This document shows positions 25,005-34,078 of a stretch of 47,329 nucleotides of DNA, one piece after another. The notes beneath the pieces are model-generated. The model did not search any database. It was not told where the DNA came from and saw nothing but the letters and a program-made list of their open reading frames with translations. A program made the position numbers and the translations under genes. Within the stretch, counting starts at the first letter, position 1, and each line of letters starts with the position of its first letter. Origin of the DNA: Caldivirga sp. UBA161 (GTDB taxonomy: Archaea; Thermoproteota; Thermoprotei; Thermoproteales; Thermocladiaceae); contig NZ_DAXS01000007.1 in assembly GCF_002506515.1 (NCBI RefSeq), positions 1,413-48,741 of the forward strand, read 5' to 3'.

Positions 25005-25733
25005 GGGGATTATTAAAGCATGCATTAGGGCGTAATCAGCTATTATGTTGCCTGCCACTAAGTAGATTACGTAGGATACTGCCAAGATAAATACGTAGGG
25101 GTAATTATACATCATCCAGATCCATGAGTCCTTAGGCAAGTTAGACACGTAGGACTCCGCATCACTCCCAGCCCTAATTAATGAACCACCTGGACTTGAG
25201 TAGGCTAGGGGTGTTTTGAGTATTGACTCAACACTGGAGCATCTTAGTAGAATTAGCTTAGTTAAACTTAAGTTACCGCATCTTCTACGGTTTTTAACAT
25301 TATTATGAATGTTAATCATCATTAAGGTAAGCGTTGGTATAACTGAATTTATTAAAACTGAGATAATTGGTAGGTTAAGGATTAGGAGCATTGGATTAAG
25401 GATTAACGGTGGTGGCGTGGCAAGTGATATGAGTAATACGGCTATTGAATCAGCTTCACCCATAAATTTACCTATATATATTGAGGCTGCAAGTATTACG
25501 CCAACCACAACATCAATAATGTATCCCCCCTCAATAATCATGTTGTTAATGGCTAGGTAAATGGTTAATGGTATAGCTGCAATGGCCGGTATCCAAAGCT
25601 TATCATTAATTAACCTACTCCTGTAATCCTCAATACCCGCTATCATTAATGATGAAAGAACAAGCATATATGAAGCCACATAGATTAATAAACCGTAAAT
25701 TAACATAATTCTTAAATCACCGTTAGTACTCAT
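24981..25733 (-). CDS. Archaeal prepilin peptidase (A24 family)
   Basis: This 250-residue membrane aspartyl protease of the GxGD/A24 class would remove class III signal peptides from archaellin and pilin precursors. The first catalytic aspartate is D36 in IEDYRSRLINDKLW, and the second is D95 in GEADSIAVLL, where the usual G-x-G-D reads G-E-A-D. About six to seven hydrophobic segments are seen. A roughly 70-residue polar stretch (about 145-210, with NNVKNRRRC and PKDSW) before the last two segments is longer than in compact relatives. No pilin genes are adjacent. Overlaps the helicase 3' end. Confidence 0.75.
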   Translation of the reverse strand: MSTNGDLRIMLIYGLLIYVASYMLVLSSLMIAGIEDYRSRLINDKLWIPAIAAIPLTIYLAINNMIIEGGYIIDVVVGVILAASIYIGKFMGEADSIAVLLISLATPPPLILNPMLLILNLPIISVLINSVIPTLTLMMINIHNNVKNRRRCGNLSLTKLILLRCSSVESILKTPLAYSSPGGSLIRAGSDAESYVSNLPKDSWIWMMYNYPYVFILAVSYVIYLVAGNIIADYALMHALIIPLISQNVI

Positions 25734-25744
25734 TTACTTTAAAT

Positions 25745-26113
25745 TCACCTTGAAGCCCTAACAGTAGCTATTGAGTTATCAGCAATACCGTACCTCCTCA
25801 TCTCCTCTGCATTACACCAAACCTCACCCTTAGGCACCTTATCATTAACAACAGTGTTCATTATGTACCTCCTCTCCCTCGATCCACCACCCACAAGCAC
25901 TAACTCAACCTTATCAGTGATGCCGAGCTCTGATGCAACCTGTGGATTAAGCATTGCCTTACCCTCCTCAACATCATTGCTCCTCCTAACCCTGAGCCTC
26001 CTCTCCCTAGCGGCCTTCTTCTCCTCCTTAACGTAAGCATCAGGCCTTAGGAAGGATGGTATAAGTAGCTTAGGCTTTTCCTCAGGCTTCTTCTCACCCT
26101 CCCCTTGACTCAT
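25745..26113 (-). CDS. Hypothetical protein, 122 aa, possible beta-barrel
   Basis: The first 45 residues are highly charged (GEGEKKPEEKPK..., KEEKKAARERRLRVRR) and probably flexible. The rest (about 50-122) alternates short strands: KAMLNPQVASELGITDKVEL, LVLVGGG, RRYIMNTVVNDKVPKGEVW, MRRYGIADNSIATVRAS. The L-G-I-x-D-K-V pattern occurring twice suggests a double-psi or similar small beta-barrel like the CDC48 N domain, but this is tentative. A TATA-like aaatttaaa at about 26134-26142 implies a leaderless start. It is divergent from the ABC ATPase gene. Confidence 0.6.
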   Translation of the reverse strand: MSQGEGEKKPEEKPKLLIPSFLRPDAYVKEEKKAARERRLRVRRSNDVEEGKAMLNPQVASELGITDKVELVLVGGGSRERRYIMNTVVNDKVPKGEVWCNAEEMRRYGIADNSIATVRASR

Positions 26114-26125
26114 ATGTATGGGTCT

Positions 26126-26161
26126 CTAGCCCTAAATTTAAATGCTTTATTTAGTGGCTAG
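26126..26161. promoter_or_regulatory. Divergent promoter with imperfect inverted repeat
   Basis: The 56-base gap between two divergent genes contains left arm ctagcc-ctaaa (26126-26136) and right arm tttag-t-ggctag (26150-26161). They are complementary except for one bulged base. The TATA candidates for both genes (26134-26142 and 26144-26152) lie inside or between the arms. It could be an operator that controls both directions. Confidence 0.4.
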
Positions 26162-26169
26162 GGTTACCA

Positions 26170-26808
26170 ATGCTTGAGGTTATTAATGTTAAGGTTAAGT
26201 ATAAGAGTAGGAGAGGCGTAATTGAGGCATTGAGGGGCGTATCACTTAGGCTTAATAATCCACTTCTAGTCGCTGTGATTGGTCCTAGCGGTAGTGGTAA
26301 GACAACGCTACTTAAGGCCATTGCAGGTAGGATTCCCTATGAAGGGTCAATTAAAGTAATGGGTCTTGAAGTTAAGGATAATAAGAGGAAGATGGATGAA
26401 CTAGTATTCTACCTACCAGTGGGTGAGGTGCTTATTAATGACTTAACAGTTAATGAATCCGTTGAATTAGCCTCAATGAGCAATCATGGTGGTAGTGTAA
26501 GCGTAGGTAGCCTACTTGAGTGGCTTGGTTTAAGTAACTTAGGTAATAGGAGGATAATTGAATTAAGCACCGGTGAAAAAAGGAGGGTTGAGTTAACTGT
26601 TGCCTTAATTAAGGGTCGGAGGGTAATCCTAATTGATGAACCCACAGTGGGTTTAGATGAGGATAATGCACGTAGGGTTGGTGAATTACTTAAAGCGGCG
26701 TCAAGGCAGGGTAGATTAGTAATAGTGGCGACTCATGATCCAATACTACTAGAGTACTCCGACTTAGTGTACGGAATGAGAGATGGCTTACTGCACCTAT
26801 ACTTGTAA
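26170..26808 (+). CDS. ABC transporter ATP-binding protein
   Basis: This 212-residue nucleotide-binding domain has Walker A GPSGSGKTTL (near residue 38), a signature LSTGEKRRVELTVAL, Walker B VILIDEPTVGLDE and the switch histidine in IVATHDP. The signature departs from LSGGQ (STGEK). It is short, with a compact helical domain similar to lipoprotein- or drug-export ATPases. No membrane partner is adjacent, so its permease must be elsewhere, or it may work as a soluble ATPase. Confidence 0.88.
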   Translation: MLEVINVKVKYKSRRGVIEALRGVSLRLNNPLLVAVIGPSGSGKTTLLKAIAGRIPYEGSIKVMGLEVKDNKRKMDELVFYLPVGEVLINDLTVNESVELASMSNHGGSVSVGSLLEWLGLSNLGNRRIIELSTGEKRRVELTVALIKGRRVILIDEPTVGLDEDNARRVGELLKAASRQGRLVIVATHDPILLEYSDLVYGMRDGLLHLYL

Positions 26809-26950
26809 AAAATTAACTTACTGTAAGGTGAAATACCAGGCAAATTGACTACAATAACAGTAGTAGGAATATTCTAATAGGCAATATATTGAACGTAATT
26901 TTTAGTTAACTAGACAGTAAAGGTTTATAAGGGGTATTCAGAAGATCACC

Positions 26951-28291
26951 GTGCCACAGGGTTCAATAAAGGAAACCCTAAGTAAAATAGACCCACTAGA
27001 CGTGTGGAGGATACTGAAGTCGGCGGGGGTAAAATATGTAAAACCAATACTAATGGACATACATGGTAGACCCAGGGCTGAGTTAATGCCCATAGATGCC
27101 GCCAAGGATATACTCACTGATGGAATGCCCTTCGATGGTTCATCAATACCAGCCTACGCCACTGTTAATAAGAGCGACTTCGTTGCCCTACCCGACTTTA
27201 GATCAATATTCATCGAGAGCTGGAATAGTTCAAAGATAGTTGACATATTCCTCAGTGTACTTGACGATTCAGGTAAACCCAATGTACTTGACCCACGCAA
27301 TGTACTTATGCAGACCCTTAGTGAATTAGCAGCTGAGAACATGTATGTTAAGATGGGTGTTGAGGTTGAGTTCTTCATCGTTAAGGAGAATGGGGGTAAG
27401 CCTGAGTTAGCTGATGATGGCCTATACTTTGAGGGTAGAAATAGCTCCATGTTACTTAACCCAATATCCAAGATACTTGAGAACCTTGAGGCCCTAGGTA
27501 TTGGTTGGAGTAAGGTTCATCATGAGGTTGCGCCATCACAGTATGAGATAAACATCCCAGTTAATGATCCATTGAAGATAGCCGACATGATGACCATATA
27601 TAAGTTAATGGCCAGGGATGTTGCCGGTGAATTTAACCTAGTCTCAACCTTTATGCCTAAACCCTTCTGGGGGATTAATGGTAGTGGCGCGCACACCCAC
27701 ATAAGTATATGGAGTGATGGTGTTAACCTCTTTGAATCAAAGACTGAGGAGGTCACTGAGCAGTGCCGCTACGCCATTGGAGGTATATTGAAGTTTGCTA
27801 AAGCAATAAGTGTACTAGTTGCACCAACCGTTAACTCATATAAGAGGCTTGTACCTCATCATGAGGCGCCAACCAGGATAGTTTGGGGTTATGCAAATAG
27901 GTCAGCTATGATTAGGATACCCTACTATAATAAGAGGGTTAACAGGATTGAGTATAGGCACCCTGACCCAAGCATGAACCCGTACTTAGCCTTCACTGCA
28001 ATGATTAAGGCTGCGGTTTACGGAATTAAGAATAAGGTTGAGCCACCAGCCCCAATAACTGACATAGCCTATGACTTAAAGGGGGTACTGGAAACACCAG
28101 TTAACCTTGGTGAAGCCGTGGAGGAATTCGCCAAGAGTGAGGCCTTCAGCTTCCTGCCCAGTGAAACGGCTAAGGCTTACATTGAGGTTAAGAACCAGGA
28201 GTGGAGTGAGTACTCAGCTGTGTATAATTGGAAGGAAACTTGGAACGTAATCACGCCATGGGAATATGAGAGGTACTTAAAGGCCGCTTGA
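26951..28291 (+). CDS. glnA: Glutamine synthetase type I
   Basis: This 446-residue enzyme makes glutamine from glutamate, ammonia and ATP. Conserved pieces are LMDIHGRPRAELMP, MPFDGSSIPAY, the metal-site VEVEFFIVK, the ammonium-site HHEVAPSQYEI, the ATP-site NGSGAHTHIS, and RIEYRHPDPSMNPYLAF. No adenylylation-type tyrosine context is evident. GTG 26951 follows a TATA element (gtttataagg, about 26925-26934) by about 20 bases, so the transcript is probably leaderless. Confidence 0.95.
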   Translation: MPQGSIKETLSKIDPLDVWRILKSAGVKYVKPILMDIHGRPRAELMPIDAAKDILTDGMPFDGSSIPAYATVNKSDFVALPDFRSIFIESWNSSKIVDIFLSVLDDSGKPNVLDPRNVLMQTLSELAAENMYVKMGVEVEFFIVKENGGKPELADDGLYFEGRNSSMLLNPISKILENLEALGIGWSKVHHEVAPSQYEINIPVNDPLKIADMMTIYKLMARDVAGEFNLVSTFMPKPFWGINGSGAHTHISIWSDGVNLFESKTEEVTEQCRYAIGGILKFAKAISVLVAPTVNSYKRLVPHHEAPTRIVWGYANRSAMIRIPYYNKRVNRIEYRHPDPSMNPYLAFTAMIKAAVYGIKNKVEPPAPITDIAYDLKGVLETPVNLGEAVEEFAKSEAFSFLPSETAKAYIEVKNQEWSEYSAVYNWKETWNVITPWEYERYLKAA

Positions 28292-28379
28292 AATCATAAT
28301 CTAAGTTTTGATTTAAACATTAATTTAATTCATACCATAGTAAAGTTATTTAAGCCAAGGGTACCTAAGTTTAATTATA

Positions 28380-29312
28380 ATGCTGAGGAAAATATGCCCA
28401 GTATGTGGCAGGGAGACTGATGTACTCATTGAGGGCGTCTGCCCAGACTGCTATAGGTTAACCCATAAGATAATTGAAGTACCGAGTGAGGTTAATATCC
28501 TCATGTGCTATGGCTGTGGCGCCTACTTCATTAATGGTAGGTGGAGTAGGGGTATTGGAAGCCTTGAGAAGCTAATATCATCGAAAATAAGGATTAAGGG
28601 TATTGCTGATAATATTAGTATTAGGGTCTTTAGAGATGAGGCTAAGATTAAGGTTAAGGGTAAGGCAAGTGAATTAATGCCTAATAGTTATGAGGAGGAG
28701 TACACTGTTAAGTTAATGTTTAAGAGGGACTTATGCCCATCCTGTAGGGCTGAATTAATGGAGAAGGAGGAGGCGATTATTCAAGTAAGACTTATTGGTG
28801 GTGATTTAGGTGAATTTAAGGCTAAGGTAATGGATATAGTCAGAATGACGTTGGCTAAGGGTGAGGATAGGGGTAGGGTGATTAAGGTTGAGGACGTTAA
28901 TGGTGGTTTTGACATAAAGGTCACTAACCAGAGATTGGCAAGGTCTATTGCATTAAATGTGCATAGGGAGTTACCAAGCTTCATGCAGGAAACCAGTAAG
29001 GTAGTAGGCTATAGGGGGGATAAGAGGATTGAGAAGAGGTCAATCTCAATCCACCTAATTGGATTAAGTAAGGGGGAAGTGGTTAACATTAGTGGTATTG
29101 ATTATTTAATTAAGTCTCTTCATAAGGATCACGTGGATTTAGTGAAGCTGAATGATGGTTCATTAGTGAGTATTAAGTATGGTAAGTTAACGCAGGTTAA
29201 GTTAAGTCAAGTTAAGGATTACTCAGTATCATGCAGTAGTGGTAAAGTGATAATTAATATTAATGGATTACAATATACTTTAAATAACGTTAACTTGATA
29301 TGCCCTCAGTAA
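28380..29312 (+). CDS. nmd3: NMD3-family ribosomal protein
   Basis: The 310-residue protein is the archaeal homologue of NMD3, the large-subunit export adaptor in eukaryotes; archaeal forms are thought to act in late 50S maturation. The N-terminal zinc-ribbon cysteines are at 6, 9, 21, 24, 43 and 46 (CPVC, CPDC, CYGC), with a fourth CPSC pair near residue 120. The middle fits the two following domains (FDIKVTNQRLARSIALNVH). A TATA-like ttatttaagcc at about 28347-28357 precedes the ATG by about 28 bases. The end overlaps a convergent gene by 33 bases. Confidence 0.88.
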   Translation: MLRKICPVCGRETDVLIEGVCPDCYRLTHKIIEVPSEVNILMCYGCGAYFINGRWSRGIGSLEKLISSKIRIKGIADNISIRVFRDEAKIKVKGKASELMPNSYEEEYTVKLMFKRDLCPSCRAELMEKEEAIIQVRLIGGDLGEFKAKVMDIVRMTLAKGEDRGRVIKVEDVNGGFDIKVTNQRLARSIALNVHRELPSFMQETSKVVGYRGDKRIEKRSISIHLIGLSKGEVVNISGIDYLIKSLHKDHVDLVKLNDGSLVSIKYGKLTQVKLSQVKDYSVSCSSGKVIININGLQYTLNNVNLICPQ

Positions 29313-30002
29313 CCTAGCCACACACTCCATATTGTTAAACCTTAATAGAGTATTATTTGGGGCTGTTATTAATACTCCGCATTCAATGAGTGATGAAGGA
29401 TCAATAACCCTACCAAGGCAGTTACTTAATTCCCTAATACCAATCAAGTATTGGCCATTAACCTGCACTGAAATCCTGCCTAAGCATTCCATGGGATCTG
29501 TGAAGTCGTTATTAACATATGTTATTGTACCATTAACCTTAACTACAATTCCAATATCCTGTAGTAAACCAAGCATAGACCTTAATGCAACCCTATTAAC
29601 CCATGCTGCAGGTGATTCCAATGCAATCCTATTATTCAACTCCATTAGAACATCATCCTCCTTAGCCTTACCTAAATCCCTTAAAACATCAATAAGCAAC
29701 CTATATTGTGGTAGTTCACTTACCAAATACTCATGAAACGCCATAATGCCATGCTCCTTAATACCATTAACCAACTCCTCCCCACGGCTTGTTAATGAAA
29801 CGGCATCATCATGCACGGTTACTACCCCAAGCTTCTCAAAGAACCTAGTTATGTCACCCTTCCCCTTACCGAAGTCTAAGCCTGAATTCTTCAAGTCATT
29901 AATGTTAGCAACCCCATTATCCCTAATGTATGTTAAATAGTTAATGAGCCTACTTAGGCTTATGCGAGGGAATGGTATACTCCTCTGAATAGTCAACCTC
30001 AT
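29280..30002 (-). CDS. Hypothetical winged-helix-like protein, 240 aa
   Basis: I do not recognise a named family. Residues 12-75 read like a winged-helix domain (LINYLTYIRDNGVANINDLK, then FFEKLGVVTVHDDAVSLTSRG), with a second similar unit around 105-165 (RLLIDVLRDLGKAKEDDVLM, SMLGLLQDIGIVVKVNGTITY). The C-terminal part could be a small regulatory domain. No membrane segments. It may be a DNA-binding regulator; the target is unknown. The last 33 bases overlap the nmd3 3' end on the opposite strand. Confidence 0.6.
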   Translation of the reverse strand: MRLTIQRSIPFPRISLSRLINYLTYIRDNGVANINDLKNSGLDFGKGKGDITRFFEKLGVVTVHDDAVSLTSRGEELVNGIKEHGIMAFHEYLVSELPQYRLLIDVLRDLGKAKEDDVLMELNNRIALESPAAWVNRVALRSMLGLLQDIGIVVKVNGTITYVNNDFTDPMECLGRISVQVNGQYLIGIRELSNCLGRVIDPSSLIECGVLITAPNNTLLRFNNMECVARLLRAYQVNVI

Positions 30003-30156
30003 GCATGAGTCACCTCCTCATCTTTTAAAGCAGAACTGAATACTTAAATAATAATACGTTAAAATAACTACACCATTCTTTAAAGCAACCTGGCTTAAGC
30101 CTCCTCGTCATTAAGGATGAGTAAGGTTAATTAATGCTCATTAAGGCCAGTAACCC

Positions 30157-30870
30157 ATGTTAAGCAGAGTCATTGAGGAATTATGCAGTAGCGGAGCCAC
30201 AGTTATATTATTCGGGTCAGTGAATAGGCCCAGGGACTTCTCAAGATACCTCAGTGACATTAATGTCCTAGCATTAGGTGGTTCAAGGGTTAATGAGGTT
30301 AATGGCTTTATCTCACTAATTCAAACTAATGCAGATACATTAACTAATAGGTGCTACTATGGTGACCCATTATGCATATGGTTAATTAGGGATTCTAGGA
30401 TAATTTGCGGCTCACCACCAGAGTTTAAGTTTAATGTAACAACATGGACTATTGATGCGATTAGGCAATTAATATTAAACAACATGGCATTACTCTACGA
30501 GAACATACTCCTTGGTAATTCAACATGGGCCCTCAATAATGCTTACCACGCTATTAAGCTAGCTGCAATATACAAGACTATTGATGAACCAACCTTGGAC
30601 GACTTAGAGTTAGCTGATAGGATTAACGGCAAGTTATCTAACTTACTCCTTAGGCTTCATAAACTCAGGTTAAATGACCTAGTGATTAATATTGAGGATG
30701 CTGATAAGGTTGCCGAGGAAGTTGGAACCATTATAGGTGTTAGGCTACCAAGTGTAGGTAACGTGAGGGAGAAGGCTTTAGGTAATCCCTATGCCTCAAT
30801 ACAGTGTGATAATTACGGCTGCTTAGTGTTCAAGAGTGATGAGGAGCCGTGGAATTACTACTACGTATAA
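30157..30870 (+). CDS. Nucleotidyltransferase-like protein with helical C-terminus
   Basis: The first 40 residues look like a minimal nucleotidyltransferase: a helix, then VILFGSVNRPRDFSRYLSDI with the G20-S21 motif, and D34-I-N36 where active members have D-x-D or D-x-E. The second acidic residue is thus asparagine, so catalysis is doubtful. Residues 100-200 are helical (WALNNAYHAIKLAAIYKTID) and recall HEPN/substrate-binding helices. Overall this fits a fused MNT plus HEPN-like architecture about 237 residues long. It stands alone. A hairpin follows its stop directly. Confidence 0.55.
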   Translation: MLSRVIEELCSSGATVILFGSVNRPRDFSRYLSDINVLALGGSRVNEVNGFISLIQTNADTLTNRCYYGDPLCIWLIRDSRIICGSPPEFKFNVTTWTIDAIRQLILNNMALLYENILLGNSTWALNNAYHAIKLAAIYKTIDEPTLDDLELADRINGKLSNLLLRLHKLRLNDLVINIEDADKVAEEVGTIIGVRLPSVGNVREKALGNPYASIQCDNYGCLVFKSDEEPWNYYYV

Positions 30871-30873
30871 TCT

Positions 30874-30898
30874 CCTTACCCCTTCTTAAAGGGTAAGG
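30874..30898 (+). terminator. Hairpin after the nucleotidyltransferase-like gene
   Basis: An 8-bp perfect stem (ccttaccc and gggtaagg) with a 9-base loop begins 4 bases after the stop codon. A short T-rich stretch (ggctttttgg) comes about 30 bases later. It could mark the transcript 3' end. Confidence 0.45.
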
Positions 30899-31098
30899 TT
30901 CCATGTGGGTTTCCTATGTTGGCTTTTTGGTATGGATTTAATGGTTTGCTGATTCACTTAAGCAATTTAAAATGTAGGAAAAACAGAATTCATAAGCCAT
31001 CCTACCATAAGTGATGAAACCTTAGGTACGTTATGGTAAGTTCAGTTTAATTGAGTGATTGAGTAATATTTAAAAGGTTAAATTTACGTTGAATCATC

Positions 31099-32535
31099 AT
31101 GGATAAGGTTCAATTCATTGTGTTACTGCTATTGACTCTCTCATCATTTATGGTTGCCTTAGACAGCACCATAGTGATTCTGGCGCTTCCAGTAATGCTC
31201 ACTGCACTTCATACCGACTTATCCACATTAATATGGGTGATTCTAATATACATATTGTCTGTAACAATATTCTCAACACAGCTAGGTAAGTTAGGTGACA
31301 TAAAGGGTAGGGCAATGATGTTTAACCTAGGTATAATACTATTCGGTATTGGTAGTGCATTATGTGGTTTATCAACCAATGCAGTGGAGTTAATTGGGTT
31401 TAGGGCTGTTCAAGCCTTTGGCGGTTCATTAATGTCCAGTAATACAATGGCCATAGCCAGTGATTACTTCCCAACCAGTAGGAGGGGTTTCGTATTTGGT
31501 ACAACCAGCATGGGTTGGAACCTAGGTGCAGTAGCCGGCATACTAGCTGGGGGTGTTATAACAACTTTCATAGGCTGGAGGTGGATATTCTATATTAATG
31601 TACCCATAGCCATCATTAGCTTCATAATGGGTTTAATATACCTTAAGGATAGGGGTATTAGAACATGGCAGGGCTTTGATGTTCCTGGTGCAGTAACATT
31701 AGGCTTATCCCTCGGCCTATACTCGATGGCTGGGATAACGTATTCGGGAATTGGATATAGTGAGGAGGTTGGCTTAATGCTAGTGGTAGCTACGGTATTG
31801 TTTGTGTTATTTCTTTACGTTGAAGTGAGGGCTAAGTACCCTTTAATTGGGTTAAGCCTATTTAAAATAAGGATGTTCACTTTATCTAGCTTATCATACT
31901 TCTTCCAATACATGGCTAATAACGCTGTACTCTTCTTAATAATAATGTACCTGCAGGGGGTTAGGGGTCTTAATCCCTTTGAAGCATCGCTTTGGCTAAT
32001 ACCAGGTTACTTAATAGGTTCATTATCGGCAACCCTTAGTGGTAGGTTAGCTGACAGGTTTGATGCGAGGGTTATAGCCTCAGTTGGCTTAACTCTTCAG
32101 GCGGTAGCCTACGTACTCTATGATACTTTACTGGCATTAAACACACCACTTTACTTAATAGTTGTTGCAACTACAGTAAGTGGTACAGGTGCAGCCATGT
32201 TCTTTGCGGCAAACGGTAAAATGGTTATGCATGAGGTTCCAAGTAACCTATATGGGGTTGCCTCAGGAACTAATAGGACCATAGGCAACATAGGCATGTT
32301 ATTAAGCTTCATAGTGGCTATAGTGGTGTCATCAGCTGCAGTACCAAGGAGCATTGCCTTCCAAATATTCGTTGGTGCATCAACACTAACCCCAAGCCTC
32401 ATGGAGCCATTCATTAATAGCCTCCACGTGGCTTTTAGGGTATCTTTGGTATTAATAATTATAGCCATAGTAACCTCATGGAGTAGGACAAGAGTACCAA
32501 TGACTCAGCGGAAGGAGATAGCTAATAATCCTTAA
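31099..32535 (+). CDS. MFS drug-resistance transporter, DHA2 (EmrB/QacA) type
   Basis: This 478-residue major-facilitator protein has about fourteen hydrophobic segments, as in the 14-TM drug:proton antiporter family. Diagnostic pieces are FMVALDSTIVILALPVML in TM1, LGKLGDIKGRAMMFNLG in the 2-3 loop, RAVQAFGGSLMSSNTMAIAS in TM4, and the antiporter motif C region GWNLGAVAGILAGGVITTF in TM5. It would export hydrophobic compounds using the proton gradient. A TATA-like atatttaaaagg at about 31068-31079 precedes the ATG. No regulator is adjacent. Confidence 0.9.
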   Translation: MDKVQFIVLLLLTLSSFMVALDSTIVILALPVMLTALHTDLSTLIWVILIYILSVTIFSTQLGKLGDIKGRAMMFNLGIILFGIGSALCGLSTNAVELIGFRAVQAFGGSLMSSNTMAIASDYFPTSRRGFVFGTTSMGWNLGAVAGILAGGVITTFIGWRWIFYINVPIAIISFIMGLIYLKDRGIRTWQGFDVPGAVTLGLSLGLYSMAGITYSGIGYSEEVGLMLVVATVLFVLFLYVEVRAKYPLIGLSLFKIRMFTLSSLSYFFQYMANNAVLFLIIMYLQGVRGLNPFEASLWLIPGYLIGSLSATLSGRLADRFDARVIASVGLTLQAVAYVLYDTLLALNTPLYLIVVATTVSGTGAAMFFAANGKMVMHEVPSNLYGVASGTNRTIGNIGMLLSFIVAIVVSSAAVPRSIAFQIFVGASTLTPSLMEPFINSLHVAFRVSLVLIIIAIVTSWSRTRVPMTQRKEIANNP

Positions 32536-32627
32536 ACATCATTAAGCATTTATGAGGCTAAAAATTAACTCCCTTACTACTATGGCTACAGTAATGTTTT
32601 TACACTAAATGCAGCGTAATGTGATTA

Positions 32628-33587
32628 ATGATGCTTAGGATTTCGCCTAAGGATGCTTCAAGTGATGAACAATGCCTCATACTTAAACTACTCTGTGAGT
32701 GCTTTAGGGATGCATGTAGCCTCGTCAATTATGCATGTAATGGGGATTTAATGGAGTTATTCAATAATTATCCTTACTATAAGCCTACCTGGGTATTCGC
32801 AGTGAAGGATGGTGGTGAATTAGCCTCCATGCTTTACATTGTTGACCGCTTAATTAAGGTTAATGGTGAGGCTATTAATGTTGGTGGTGTTGCTGGAGTG
32901 TGTACTAGTGTTAAGCGTAGGGGTAGGGGTTATGCTAGTAGTTTACTTAAGTATGCTGTTGATGAGTTGAGGGGTAATTATGACGCCTTAGCATTATTCA
33001 CAACATACGGTAGTTTAGCCTATTCAATCTATAGGAGGGTTGGTTTTAAGGATGTTTACCTAAGGGAGTATGGCATAGTACCAGTAATTGATCTGAGGCA
33101 GTTTAGCGATAGGGAGTTAAGCGTAAGTAATGCTAATGAGTCTGATGCTGATGCGCTCCTTAGGATTTATAATAGTGAGGTTAAGGACCTTGATGGAGTT
33201 TTAATTAGGAATAGCGACTACGTTAGGGGTCATGTGATTAAAGCCACTTGGTTAAGGTTAACAAGAGGCACTAATGTGAATGTACTTAAGTTAAGTAATG
33301 GCACTGGCACATTAGCTTATGCTTTAACCACTGGTATTAATGATGATGGCGTAATTACTGTGGAGGAGGTTGCCTCAATTAACTGTGAATCAGCATTAAC
33401 ATTACTAAACCACATTGCCAAGGTTAATGGGGCTAAGGGCTTAATAATCTATGCGCCACCTAAATTACTTAAATGCATTAATGCTCAAGTCTTTAAGGCG
33501 CCAAGCACTTATATGGTAATGAACCTAGGAGGCATTAATTATGGGGAAATTAAGGAACCATACATATACAGGGTTGATCAGTGGTAA
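32628..33587 (+). CDS. GNAT-family N-acetyltransferase
   Basis: This 319-residue protein has an N-terminal GNAT fold with the acetyl-CoA loop VKRRGRGYASSLLKYAVDEL (near residue 100, matching R-G-x-G-x-A). VGGVAGVCTS just before it is the beta-4 strand. The region YSIYRRVGFKDVYLREYG is the usual GF strand end. The second half (about 165-319) looks like a further GNAT-like and a C-terminal domain, as in Eis-type proteins. Substrate unknown. Two ATGs are in tandem (32628 and 32631); the first is used here. Confidence 0.8.
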   Translation: MMLRISPKDASSDEQCLILKLLCECFRDACSLVNYACNGDLMELFNNYPYYKPTWVFAVKDGGELASMLYIVDRLIKVNGEAINVGGVAGVCTSVKRRGRGYASSLLKYAVDELRGNYDALALFTTYGSLAYSIYRRVGFKDVYLREYGIVPVIDLRQFSDRELSVSNANESDADALLRIYNSEVKDLDGVLIRNSDYVRGHVIKATWLRLTRGTNVNVLKLSNGTGTLAYALTTGINDDGVITVEEVASINCESALTLLNHIAKVNGAKGLIIYAPPKLLKCINAQVFKAPSTYMVMNLGGINYGEIKEPYIYRVDQW

Positions 33588-33652
33588 TTCCTAATTGCTA
33601 ATTCACTTAATGCTTAGTTAAGCATAAATTAGGGTTACTTATGGCTTAAATT

Positions 33653-33985
33653 ATGGATACTGATATAGATGAGAGGTTACGTAGGAGGGTTCAATCAATC
33701 CACGGTAAGGTAATGGAAGCCTTCATGAGTGGTTCATGTGAAGGTATAGCCTTTGATTCAATAGTAAACTGTGTAAGGGGGCAATTAAGTAACGTGGGGT
33801 TAAGTGTCACTGAGGTTAAGCTACTTAACCTTGATGGCGTTGAAACCGGTAATCCTGATGAAGTTAAATATGTAAGGGCTGTGGCTAATGATGGGCAAGT
33901 GGACCACATATTCACGTTCGCTGTGGTTAAAAGGAGAGATGCATATAATGTACTTTACCTTCAGTCAGCAGTCAGCATAAAGTAA
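33653..33985 (+). CDS. Hypothetical protein, 110 aa
   Basis: The family is not recognised. The small soluble protein has an N-terminal helix (about 1-30), two cysteines near residues 24 and 39, and a beta-rich remainder ending in IFTFAVVKRRDAYNVLYLQS. It follows the acetyltransferase by 65 bases on the same strand. The TATA candidate gcataaattag (about 33622-33632) supports an independent, nearly leaderless start. Confidence 0.55.
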   Translation: MDTDIDERLRRRVQSIHGKVMEAFMSGSCEGIAFDSIVNCVRGQLSNVGLSVTEVKLLNLDGVETGNPDEVKYVRAVANDGQVDHIFTFAVVKRRDAYNVLYLQSAVSIK

Positions 33986-34078
33986 ATTAACTACAGGGAG
34001 AAGGTATTAGAATTAATGAATACTAGTGGCTAATACTGGTATGCGAATATTTATTAACCAGGCGTTGAAGTAGGCTTA

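Noticed and set aside
30990..31060. Box C-like gtgatga upstream of the MFS gene
   Set aside because: No ctga box follows at usable distance.
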